Part shown: positions 25,773 to 38,000 of the stretch, one piece after another | Layout of the letters: each line of letters begins with the position of its first letter | How positions within the stretch are numbered: the stretch's first letter is position 1 | Assembly (NCBI GenBank): GCA_038380795.1 | Contig: CM076268.1 | Span: 26,793,501-26,857,500, forward strand | Length of the DNA: 64,000 bases | Direction: 5' to 3' | Origin: Pyrocephalus nanus | Lineage: Eukaryota; Chordata; Aves; Passeriformes; Tyrannidae | Translations under genes and position numbers: made by a program | The notes under the pieces: generated by a model | Database searches by the model: none | The model's input: only the letters and a program-made list of their open reading frames with translations | Told to the model about the DNA's origin: nothing

Positions 25773-28700
25773 TAAAGATTGGAAGGAAGGTATTGCTTTA
25801 ATAAAAATAGTAATAAAGGAGAAAAGCAACACAGTCATTCCAGAAGTTTTAATGCATTTAACTACAGGTGAGAAAAGATGCATCAAATGAAAGACAGGCT
25901 TGGGAATATGAAACCTCAGCAAGGTAAAATAAGAAAGAAAATGTATCCCTGGAGCTACGAGGGACATATTTTCCCTCCACTTTGATCAAGTGTGTAGAGA
26001 CCTCAGGATACCATCTGCCGATGATGACGTGTTTTTAAATTTAAGTTGAGGCTGTAAAATTTTACTTTGTGTGAATAGTATGAAACTTCTGGATTTGTTT
26101 TGTTGTTGGTTTTTTTTTGCTTTTTGCTTAGGGTTTTCTTTCTTTTTTTAAAATAGAAACTTAAGATTTATTTTGCAGAACTGGAATGAAATGCTCAAAA
26201 CCAGAAGTGCAACCTTAACTGAGCATTAGTAAAAGTGTTCGCCAGTGATTACTGGAAGTGTGAACGTGTTTATTGTCAGAACATATTGAAACATTTAAGC
26301 CCAAGAGAGATTAACTGATATCACAAATTTCCTACTAATACAGTGGACAAAGAAAATCACTGTCAGTTTGATAATATGACTTCTTACAATCCTAAAAGCA
26401 AAATTTAAATTCATAGGAAACAACTAGTCATATTTGTTTCTACAGATAAGCAAACAGTCACTTGTGCAGAATGTGCAGTATAAATGTTTTTCAGTGATTT
26501 TCTTTTTCTAATTAATTTTTTTCTCTGTCAGTCCCGCAAAATAGATTTTAAAAATCAGAAGAGTAATGGTAATACTCATGTTTCCAGTGGGGAGATGACT
26601 ATTTTAAATTAATTCTAGAATTCTAAGTTTGTGTTGCCCTTCTCAAGTCAAAATGGCAACAAAAAAACACCCACTAGTCTGAGAGCTGTTTCCAAGTAAC
26701 ATTAAGTTGAATTGCTTTCATGACTTTTGTGTGCAATAGCAGAGGTGTTTTTTTCCCTACCTTCAGTGAATTACCTGTCCTGTTAGAAAAACACCCAGCA
26801 ATGGATTTGCACAACTGCTCCCCACACCTCCTGGCATTCCTTCTGGAAAAATCAGTAGGGGGATTACAATTTATTTCCATTTAATATTTCAGCTTTAAAT
26901 TAAATGTCAGCCTTTACTAAATTTAAATTTATTTAAGATTAGCTAAAATAACATTGAAATAAAAAGTCATACAAGTTAATTTGGAAAAATAGAAAAATTC
27001 AGTCTCAATTTGACCAAAATCCTTTTATTAGTTTTAAAGGAACATAAATTCCTTATTCTTCTCTGTTCATGTCTTCTCTCTCTGGAAGAAAAGAATGTGT
27101 TGGCATCTGGTTAGTCAACAATATTTTATTTTTGAAACTTTTCAATTGAAGTATTCAGTTATGTCTGGGTTTGCCATGGCTTTTAGGCCATAGGTGGTCT
27201 TCTGGAATTCAGCTTATGAAGACTGCATCTCTGTAGAAAATCTTGGAAGCTAGAATCAGGTGGATGCAGTATCTTTTATGGCAGGGGAAAAAAAAAACCT
27301 CGAAACTAAACTCAAAACCCCTTGTTTCCTTCTTCTTCAAAATTGCCTGTATGTGGAAGGATAATAATGAAACTGAAAATTCCTTTATTTGTTCTCAGTA
27401 CAAATCCCAAGGAAGAAAGAAAATGGAGATATCTAGCAATGCAAATCGCAGTCAACAGGAAGTTTTCATCAGCATGTCTTTTTGTAAGCCACAGTTGCTA
27501 GAAATCAAGCAGTAAATTAAAGTCACCTTGTGCACAGGAGTTTGAAGGCTGCCTTTCCAAACTACCATTCATCTGTGAAATTTGGGACTTACAGATAGTT
27601 AAAGAATTTCTAGGGCTTTTTCTGTGTAATGTTTTTTGCACGTGTATTTTGAGGAAGCTTACCATATGATGGTAGAAACACTCAGCTAGGGCTTGTTACA
27701 CAAGAGCTACAGCAGATGGCTGTGAATAGAGGTTACAGTCTTACATAAGTCTTACTCTCCTGCTGGCTCTGCCACAGCACTGGGGACACCTCGGAGCCCG
27801 AGTGAGAGGCGGTGCAGTGCTTCCGATAAACAAGCACCTCCTGAAGTGATGAGCCTCTGAAACATCAACTTCTCCTTTCCCTTCCTCTTACAAACACATT
27901 ATGATTTCCTAAATCTGCTGTTGGCCATTCCGTGTCTGGGAAACTGCAAGTATAAATCTAGCTTGAAGCAGATGTTCTTTGACACTCTGGAAGCATCTAA
28001 TTTAGCCCAGTGCCCTAAGTAACTAACTTCTCTGACTCACGTACTCTTCATACTGAGGGTATGTTACTGTTGGTGTCAATCTCCCACTGCCTTTTGGAAG
28101 GACTTCTCTGGTTTTGCCTGGATGGACAAGGTGCAGTCCTTGCACAATCCTTTGACTTGTCAGATCACATTTGCAGACCTTCAAAGAGGAAAATTCAGCA
28201 GTGCAACAACCATAGTTCTTCATGCTCAGGCAGAAAAGTTTAAGCAAAGATGGCTCATCGTGAGATATGTAGGAAAATGACACAAAACCTGACAGTAATT
28301 TAGCTGAAAAGCATTCATTTTGTCAAGTTCTTGTCTTTTTAAATTAGCTACTCATTTGTCCAAAGAGCATTTCACTTTAGCAATACTATTTCACTTTATA
28401 TCACACTTTCGATGTTAAATGCTTTATGATTGGTTGAGATGGTATGCTATAGGTTTCATAAAGATATCATAGCCTGTTGGAGGAGCTAGTAAGAAAGCAT
28501 GGAGAAAAGAGATGGATTTCTCATATTGGCAGCTAATCTTATGCTCTTGAATGTATCTGTCAGTGTTAAATCTAATTCTGAACTGGATGTTTTGCCATCT
28601 CCTATGAGTGGTTCTGCATTAAAATGATTGTATTAAAAAATGCAGTAGTACATGGGCAGGTACTACTCCTGTACATGGGGTGTGATCTGTCCTGTCCATA

Positions 28701-31700
28701 GTATGGTTATATGACTGTAAGTAATAAACTGCAGGAAAACAAATTCTGCACTGCTTCTTACAGCCACAAAGCTCACTCTAACACACACTGTCTTGAGAGT
28801 AGAAAAAAAACATTAAGGGGCTAATACATGAGAGCTAAAGTTTCCTCCAAGAGGATTTCTGCTGAGTGTGCTGATCATCTTCCCAAAACTAATTCTTTGT
28901 AAAAGCCTCTGTGCTCTTCACTCATCTTCGCTCTTTGCATTAAGTCCACACTCCACTACAAGGCTGCTTATTAAGGCAGTTATTGTTGTTAGACTTTTCA
29001 CTTCACATGGAGCTTCTGCCAGTGTTGATTCAGCTAATTTGAACAATCTCTGCTTATTAAAGAAATCCTGTAATAAGTGTATCGTTCAAATTAATGTAGT
29101 GAGTGCTGTGCTGTTGTGAAGACCAGATGCTTTGGGGGTAATGTGTGTATATCCATACCTTCCTAGGAGAATGGCAGTCTTACTGAAAACATTAAGGGTC
29201 AGCACTACTATGAGTTTGATTACCACATCAAAGTAATTATTTTTTTTCTAGAAATAAAAACAGTACTGAGACTCCTGAAGGTATTTCCAGGCTCATTTCT
29301 TAGGCCTAACATAGCACTTATGTTTGACAGCAGGGAATAGCCATTTCTGGTTAGAACTTTACTGTGCAAACCCAGCAATTTATGAAACTATTATTGCCTG
29401 GATCAGAAAGATCAGATGGTAAAATCTTGGTCTCAGTGGGACTGGTAAATGTTTTGTTAGTGAGTCATTGAAGGTTACATTGTCCTCTTGTGACTTTCAT
29501 GCCACGTATGACTACTATTTTGCTAGAGATTTTTGTATTGACCATTGAGGATTTGAAATTGCCAGCCATGAGCATATGTCTTCACTTTCTTCAGGGACGA
29601 ATTTGATCATGGAAAGAGTTTCTTAAAGACAGAACTGATCAGTGTTGTCCAAGGAGAAAACCAAAGAACAGGCAGTTCTTGATGAAGCTGTTTACAGTGG
29701 GAGGACTAGATTCACTTCTAACCCTTTCAGAGAGCACCCTGCTCCCAGGGCTCCTGGCTCTTTGCTCTCACTGCAGGCACAGTTTGCTGTAGAGAAAATG
29801 TGTCCAGTTGTTTGCTGCCATCAACAGTTGATGGGAGGCTTGGGGAACAGAAAGTTTCTCTTGTGACTTTAGTACACAGCCTGAGTAATAAATTTGATAA
29901 TCAAACTCTGAATGGTCCTATGAGGAAAGCAGAACTGAAACACCGAGTGAATGTAATAGCAACGTCTGCTTGTCTTTGCCCATTTCCTTTTTACAAGTAG
30001 TTCTGCTCTTTGATCTTGTTTCTGTCCTCCCCAACCATTTTAACATCTCAGCTGAGTTACTATCAAGAGGAAGAGATGTGAGGGTACTACATATTCTCCT
30101 AAGATACCTGTTCTTCTTTTTTTCCCCTTCAGCATCTGAATTGTATTTGTCTTAGTTAGTCTTCACACTCTGCTAGTTTTTGCTACCACTCAATATATGC
30201 CATGTGCTTTTGCTGTGATTTCTTCCCACGTTGTCGCTATATGTGGCCTTTATTCTCTCTCCAAAACCAGCATGTGAGTCCTCTCTTTCCCATCTTCCAG
30301 ATGAATGCCTCAGTCACAAATTGGTTTTCACAGCCTATCTGTCTGGTCAGTCTCATTTGGGATTCCCTTTCTGCCTTATATATAATTTTTACTTTTGTCC
30401 CATAACGGAAGAAAAAATATACTTTGCAGTTTAATTTAGTATCCAAAATGTTCTTTAAATGTTTACAGTGAACAGATGTTCACATTCCATTTTGTTTCCA
30501 GAGGAGTTGGCTCCAATTATCTCTGAAGATCCAGAGAGAGGTTAATACCTGATGTTTATCAGGAGAAAATATCCATTGTGTGGGCTGTTTGTGAAAGGCA
30601 GTATCTAAATTTAACCTGGATTCTTGTTTTGTTTTAATAAAACCGATTTTCTCTTGAAAATGGTTGCATTTTCAATACAGAAGGTTTTTAATGTGTCTCA
30701 GCAGTCCATTCATTGGGAAAGCTTTTTCAGGTTCAGAAGAAAACCATTCTGATCTGATACAGGAAAAGAGGCCCAAAATTAGCTGAGAACAGAATACTTG
30801 TCCATAACAGGTGAAGCACAGTTTCACCTCATTCTGCTTGACCTGATTTTCCTCTCTTGCAGATGAATGCCTAGGTCACAGCATAGAAAAGAGAGTGGGT
30901 CAGTGTCCTCTTGAATCTGTGGCTGTAGGTTTTTTTCTGGAAGAGAAAGACTAAGCTGTTTTTGCTACTTCCCAGATAGCTCTAGTAGCTGGTAGACTTG
31001 AAATCTCTAGTATAGTAAAACATGTATTTTTACAGTATTTCTCTACCCTAGAGAAAGCACAAGACAGAATTTGCCTTGATGCTCATCTATATTATAGAAA
31101 GTGTTAGAGCTTACAAAATGTAAGATACTAACCTGGGTCTTGATCCTGGAAAAAATGTACTGATACGTATTTTTTCTCAAGATAAATTCTCATGTAAGAG
31201 ATACTAAGCAGTTTTGAAGCATCTAATTGAATTATTTGCATTAGTTTGTGGTTTACATCACACATTTGCCATTTTCTTGATCAGATGACCTGCCACATTT
31301 TAACTCTGGAATTACTGAGTCCTTCTGAAAAGACTTTTTCTAGAAGCTGAGCAGCTCTAACATAGGAGCATGGCTTCTGCTGGTGAAGGAGCTGTTCCTG
31401 AATGGCTCCATGTGAGTCTGGCACACAATTCAGTACATTGAATTGATAGTGGGAATAGTGTCATTTTGAAGGAGCTTGTTGGTCTGTGGAGATTAATAGT
31501 TGTAATTATAAATATCTATGTGTGTGTGTGAATGTATATATCTTAATATATATAAAACCAAATGATAATTTTTTTTTAAAGATTTTAAATATTCCAGTCC
31601 GATCTAGCTGTCTGTTTTAAAGTTTCAGTCTTACATTAATGCCATATTAATTTAATATTTTTATCAGTCTCCAAGTGTTAAGGAACCCACATGGTTAGGT

Positions 31701-32088
31701 TTTCTTTAGCATTCAGTAAATATTCAAAGACTTAAATGCTTCAAAAGCCTTAAAATACTATCTGTACACTTTTAGAGAAAATATGACTTGTTCCAGAAGA
31801 ACCTTGGTTAAACCATATGTGTAGCTATCTGAACGACTCCAAGTAAAAATGCTATTTAACAATGTAGTGCTGCTGTTCTCAGTAAATTAATATTAATTTT
31901 ATTGGCATTGGAAACACCGTGACTAAGGAAATGTCAGATAAACTGATTCAATCTTGTGTGTTAATGATGAATGTCTTAATCCATTGAAAAATGGGACTAT
32001 TTGGCTAATTATGTATTTCAGATAAAGCCAATCGATATAAGCTCATAATTTATTTTGGAAGGCAGAACAGGCTATTTGAATATCCTAG

Positions 32089-32128
32089 AATATTGCAGAT
32101 CAAAGATCATGTCCAGTTCTGCAATATT
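32089..32128. repeat. 11-bp perfect inverted repeat, 18-nt spacer
   Basis: The arms are AATATTGCAGA (32089-32099) and TCTGCAATATT (32118-32128). Confidence 0.88.
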
Positions 32129-33486
32129 GTTAAAAATTTTGCTGCAGAATTTAAAAAAAGGTGGCAGGGGAAATTAGTTTTTACTTTAGGTTACATCTCC
32201 ATAACAAGTTACTGCAAGTTACGGTGTGGGTTTACAGTGCAATCAGCTGCACTGTGGTAACTGCTGCCAGACAGTACTCTGCAGATGCACTGAGAGGAGG
32301 CTCCCACCAGGACTTCCCAACATGGCTACACCCAGTAACTTGCTTTGGAAACTTATGAAGTCCTTATTGTTTGTTGATGGGTGGAATTAACTGAAGATAA
32401 TCTGAGTCAGGTGCCACATGGAGTAAGGATGGCTGGCTGAATCATCCAGGAGATAACTTTTCGCCCCTATGGCTCTTTACATGGTAGGAGCAGGGGTTTT
32501 GACAAAGTTTTCACTTCCTGTGTGCCTGCAGCTGTTTCAGTCTGTACTTAACTGACCTGCTTTGGCAAATTAGTGCTGTCTTGTTTTGTCTAAAGTAGGA
32601 TAGATTTAAGCTTATGAGGTAGGAGCATCTCAAGAGAGTAGAAGTTACCGTAAAAGGAAGAATGTAAATCCCTGCACAAAAGGAGAGGCTGAGATTTATT
32701 TTAACTGGTACCTTTTTGCATATCAAACAGTGACAAACAGTGATTCTGGTTGTCAGAGAACCATTGAAAAAGAGTAAGACTAATATAAGATAAAGCCTAT
32801 CCTTGCCTATCTCTGTCTGGTTGTAGTGGTACAAAACTGACTTTTTTGTGGCCAAGCACACGTGCTGAAACTTTGTGCTTCAGACTGTGTCAGCTCTTCT
32901 GAAGTGTTCTGTTAGATCCTGGCTGCTCAGTTTATTCTGTATTCACACAAAACTGTGAGATCACAATTTATTAAATAGAAAACAGGAATAATGTGTCAGG
33001 AAGCAAACTGGTAAATGGAAAAAGGCAAACATTTTCTGGGAGACCATAATTTTTCAATATGGTACACTTTTCTGCTGATGGAAAATAAGGGAAATTGATG
33101 GATTACACCTAATACTAAATTCATCAATTTTGAGTTTCTTACAGCTGTTGACTTTGTAGTCATCAGTAATTCTAATTTGAATTTGTATTTAGTTGAGCAT
33201 AGCACGGCTTTCATACAGTAATAGAGTTATGTACATTTGTTTTCAGAATTTATTCCTTAAATACAAAAGAAAATGCCACATGAAAAAAACAAAACCATTA
33301 TCTGACAATAATGTCACTGTATTCCTGCAAGCAAGAGAGTTTTCAGAACTTGGAATCAATTATGTGTAAGTCAGTATTTGCTATCCTGTTTGGTTTTCTA
33401 GAAAACTCTTCATTTTTTTACTTATGGTATGGCACATTCAGAGTATTGTACAGCTGCCACTTCTGTGATTGACTGGCCACTAAGGG

Positions 33487-33561
33487 GCTGCTTGTGGATT
33501 GGATGGGTGCACCCTTCGTCGGTGTCAAAAACTGGCTGGATGGCCTGGCCCAGAGAGGCAT
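33487..33561 (+). mobile_element. Small second CR1 fragment, sense orientation
   Basis: The run from ctgcttgtggattgg through aactggctggatggcctggc to gagaggcataaaag matches the same reverse-transcriptase segment found at about 33951-34020 in the neighbouring larger CR1 copy. It keeps variants the larger copy lacks and looks closer to the usual CR1 sequence there. It is therefore a separate CR1 piece or a locally duplicated segment. It ends in a run of A (about 33566-33577) and is separated from the larger copy by about 80 bp. Confidence 0.7.
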
Positions 33562-33639
33562 AAAAGAAAAAAAAAAAGTAAATAAGATAGGAGCTTTCAA
33601 ATTTTCCAGAAGTCTTAGCTGACCATGGAGATCTCAATT

Positions 33640-35021
33640 GACTGAAATTTAGCGAATGTGATGCCTGTCTACAAAAAGGTTTGGAAGGAGGATCTGGGGA
33701 ACTAGAGAGCTGTCAACCTGAGTTCAGAGTCAGGGAAGGTTACAGAGCCGATCTGTGGCATGTGCAGGACAACCAAGGGATCAGGCCCAGCCAGCCTGGG
33801 TTTAGCAAAGGCAGGTCCTGTTTGACCAACCTCATCTCTTTCTTTGTCAAGATGACCTGCTCAGTGAATGAGGCTCTGAATGTTGTCTAACTGGACTTTA
33901 GTGAAGCCTTTGGCATTGTTTTCCACAGCATTCTCCTGGACAAACTGACTGCTCGTGGCTTGGATTGGGTGCACAGTTCACTGGGAAAAAAACCTGGCTG
34001 GATGGCTGGGCCCAGAGGGTGGTGGTGAATGGAATTACATCCAGCGGGTGGACGGTCACCAGTGGTGTTTTCCAGGGCTCAGTACTGGGGCCAGTCCTGT
34101 TTAATGTCTTTATCAAGGATCTGGATGAGAGGATGGAGTGCATCCTTGGAGAGCAAGTTGAGCAAGAGTGTTGATCTACTGGAGGGTAGGAGGGATCTAC
34201 AGAGGGCTCTGGACAGGCTGGATCAATGGGCCAGGGCCATCTGTGTGAGATTCAACAAGGTGAAGTGCCACATCCTGCACTTGGGTCACAACCCCATGTA
34301 GTGCTACAGGCTGGGGCAAGAGTGGCTGGAAAGCCGCTCAGGGGAAAATGACCTGGGAGTGCTGGTCAACAACTGGCTGAACATGAGCCCAGTTGTGTCC
34401 AGGTGGTCAAGAAGGTCAATGACATCCTGGCCTGTATCAGCAATAGTGTGGCCAGCAGGACCAGGGCAGGGTTCATCCCCCTGTGCTTGGCACTAGAATT
34501 CTCTGTTCAGTTTTGGGCCCCTCACTACAAGAAGGACATGGAGCAGCTGGAGTGTGTCCAGAGAAGGGCAATGAAGCTGGTGAAGGGTCTGGGGCGCAAA
34601 TCTTAGGAGGAGTGGCTGAGGCAAAAGGGGTTGCCTGGTTTAGCCTGGAGAAAAGGGAGCTCAGGGGGGAGCTCGGGATTCTCTACAACTCCCTGAAAGG
34701 AGGTTGTATCCAGGTAGGGATCAGTCTCTCCTCCCAGGTAGCAAGTGACAGGATGAGAGGAAACGGCCTCAAGTTGCAACAAGAGAGGTTTAGGTTGGAT
34801 ATTAGGAATAATTTCTGCACCGGAAGGGTTGTCAAGTATTGGAACAGGCCTTCCAGGGAAGTGATGGAGTCACCATCCCTGAAAGAATTTAAAAGACATG
34901 TAGATTGGCGCTTGGGGACATGGTTTAGTGGCAGACTTGACAGTGCTGGGTTAATGGTTAGACTCTGTGATCTTAAAGGTCTTTTCTAACCTAAATGATT
35001 TTATGGTTCTGTGATTCTAAG
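33640..35021 (+). mobile_element. CR1 LINE fragment, sense orientation, 5'-truncated and inactivated
   Basis: CR1 is the dominant non-LTR retrotransposon of birds; it is usually 5'-truncated and has no poly(A) tail. Translation in shifting frames gives reverse-transcriptase pieces typical of CR1: NVMPVYKKG near 33660, LDFSEAF near 33895, the stretch around [20 protein letters not shown] (34056-34115), then [27 protein letters not shown] (about 34513-34572) and ESPSLKEFKRHVDWRLG near the 3' end. The end, with gatcttaaaggtcttttcta followed by a ttctgtgattcta tail, is the CR1 3' terminus. Stops (TAA at about 33888) and frame changes break the frame. The segment that should hold the catalytic F-A-D-D motif is missing near 34155. 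The element is a dead relic. Confidence 0.93.
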
Positions 35022-38000
35022 GGGCAATGTTACTACATGGGTTTGTAAGTAGAGAGATAACAAGTTCAGCCCAGTTGGGGTAGTGATAAGGACACTTTCT
35101 TAAGGTGCCAACAACTGTAATGGTAGTTGCTAAATATACAGACGCATCTGCTTGCGGAGATCGTGACCTATTTCAGTTGGTTCTTATTTTATGAGCTTTC
35201 TGTGCCTTTGACAGTACATTCAGAACCACCTATTTCTCCCTCCAGGACTTCTCCTTTCCTCAACTCTGCATCAGTCAAACACCTCATAACAAAAGTTGTG
35301 AAAGCAGCATAGGCTATACCTGATTTTTCATACCACCCTGCAGATGTATGAATTAAGATAACCTTAACTTCCCTCTGTAATTAATGGGAGAGATGTACTT
35401 TCCTGCTCCATCAGATGCTAATTAGAGTATGGCAAATTAAGCAAAAGCCAAATTTAGATGTTATAAGGCAATATGTAGAGGATATTTGCACTTCTGACTA
35501 TTTAGGAAGCTTCAATAAGACAACCTGAGAAAGACTCAAAGTCATAGATGCTCAATGTCTGTCTGCTTCTTGACAGAGGGAAATTATTCGGTATCTGCTA
35601 GGGCAGATCTGCACTGAGAGCAGGGACATCAACCCTGCTGTGTTGGCAAAATATCTAGAGGTGCTTAAGCTGAACTCAGTCAACTTAGAAGCGTCACAAA
35701 GCTGACTGCCAGAATTCAGCACATAAAGGATGAAAATATTCTCCCCCCCTCCCCTGCCTTTAACAAAGTTACTGTAAGAGAAAACTAAAAAAAAAAAGAA
35801 GAGAAAGATGACAACAGAATTATATATATTTACATGTGCTATGGGCTTTTGCTTTTTCTTTGTAGTCAGTTTCTTGTTACAGTATAGTACTCTCCTTAAT
35901 CCAAAATATAGGAAGAAAAATGTGAAAACAATTCACACGTCTAATACCATTCAGTGCCTACAGATATTGAAGCTGACTAAGTAGTTTGGAGAGCAGGATG
36001 GCAGATGACCTGAGTGAAAGAGCGAGCAGCAGCAAAGGAAACAATTTTGCCAAGAGCCATACTGAAGTTTAAAAAGCAGTAAAAGTAGCTGTGTGCTAGG
36101 CATTAACTAAGAGATTCTTCAGGAGGAGGGAGTTTGGAAAAATATGAAATCAGAGAATGAATTATTATTACTGCCTAAGTGCATCCTATTTTATTATTCA
36201 TGAAAAATCCCTTAGCAGATCATATGTGGTAGGAGTAGATAAACGTTTAAGCATAAGGTAAACATAAACATGGTTGGCTCAAAAAAAAAGACAAAAACAA
36301 ATCAGGGGGAATACAAGAAAAGTACTACATTTTAAGATGAGTTTTGTGGGGGTTTATTTGTGACAATGGAGGAGTAGGGATAGGAGGCCAGGAGCAGCAG
36401 ATGGAAAGTCATTCTCAAAGTGATGGATGTGAACAGACTTGGCATTCAGGTCTGCAGAGCCCTGTCTGCGATTCCTGCCTTGGGCTCATGGTCAGGATCT
36501 GGCCCTGGGGTCACTCAGATTGCTGAAGAGGGACTTTGGGATGTTCTGAAAGATTGCTTACTGTCTTAAATTTCTGGCCATAAAAAGGTAGAAGTGAAAA
36601 AAAAATTTAGAATAGACACAGCTGCTTTGATCAGTGCAGTAAGAATGTTAATCCCAGATGCTGGCCATAGGGTGCCCTGCTCATCCCTGGTGCATGTTAA
36701 ATTCAAAATGCCACTTTCTGCCAGAGTTATTAATGAGAGCTATGTTCAGACAAGGATGGCTTTTGCACATGTTTACAATCAAAATTTCAATTCAGAGCTC
36801 GCCTCTATACTGTTATTTTTATTTCAGTGGTTTTGGTTGGTAAAGACTGAAAAGGAACTGCACGAAGTTGTCAGGTTTAGAGTGGAACTGCTATGGTTCT
36901 TTATTTTGGTCTCTTTTGTTCATCAAAAAAGGTTACACACAGAGCTGTTTTCATTTGTACAGAGTGTGGTATTTACACTGCAGAAATTAGATGTCAGAAT
37001 AAGTGGAGTGACTGGGAAGCAGCAGTGTGTACCCAGTACAACAGTGACTGTGTAGATGAAGTGTGGGTGTTTTGCATGCAGAATGGGATGTGCTGAGATT
37101 CTGACACTGATACATACCTTTTTTTTCCTGTTGCACAACTGATTGATATGGTTGCTACTTTTTTATTGATAACAGTGCAGAAGAATTACTATTTTTTTTC
37201 TGCCTTAGTGCATCTTGGCTTAAAAAAAAAATTCCTATGGTATGCTTTGATCAAAGAGAAAAGTACTACATTATCCATGTCAGTACTGTGAAATGCATAA
37301 TGTATTTCTTTGAAGAAGAAGCTAGGCTGACTGAAAAATTTTATTTTGTTTTACATTTATCTGTAAACTTGGATCAGTTGTCCAGCAGTTTGATTGACTG
37401 ATGTAGCTTCTGTTTGATACGCATCCAAATGTATTCATTTATTTTGCACTCCTGTTATTATCCATAAATCTCTCAAGCCTTAGGTAGTAGCAGCTGCACC
37501 ACTATTTGAATGTAAAACAATGCATCTGCTGTGTAAGAATGCAAATCTCATACACAAAAGGAAAAAGTAAAGAAAATGTGCAATATTGTTAGAGGAATTT
37601 TGGCAACTGTGGATATTTAATAATATTTAGGCTCCTTTATGTCTTAAGTAATTTTTGAAGTTAGACTGTGTGAAAATTAACTCCTTAATACCTCTGAAAC
37701 ATCTGGGAATAAATTAATAGTCGCTGTAAATTTTTATTTGCGCTTTTAGGACTTGGGAGTTTTTTTCTTTCTCTTGAGTCCCAAATGGTATTTTTAGTGT
37801 GTGCCTTGGTTTGGTTATCTTGGTAGTGGATATGATATTTGACAGCAAGCATTGGACTGGATGACTGGTAATGAAAACCACTCAGTGAGATGGCAGCTAT
37901 TTGTATCTGATTCCCTTTCCAGCTATTGGTTGTTACAAGGAAGAGGAACTATTACTGGACAGCATTATAGATATGTGCAGAGTTGTGGAGAAACAGTTGA

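Noticed and set aside
34483..34989. 168-codon open frame on the plus strand, the longest in the window
   Set aside because: It lies wholly inside the CR1 relic's 3' part, with disabled upstream frame; it is not a host gene.
36594..37055. 153-codon open frame on the plus strand
   Set aside because: It starts in an A-rich run, matches no family I know, and has overlapping open frames in other phases; chance is the simpler reading.
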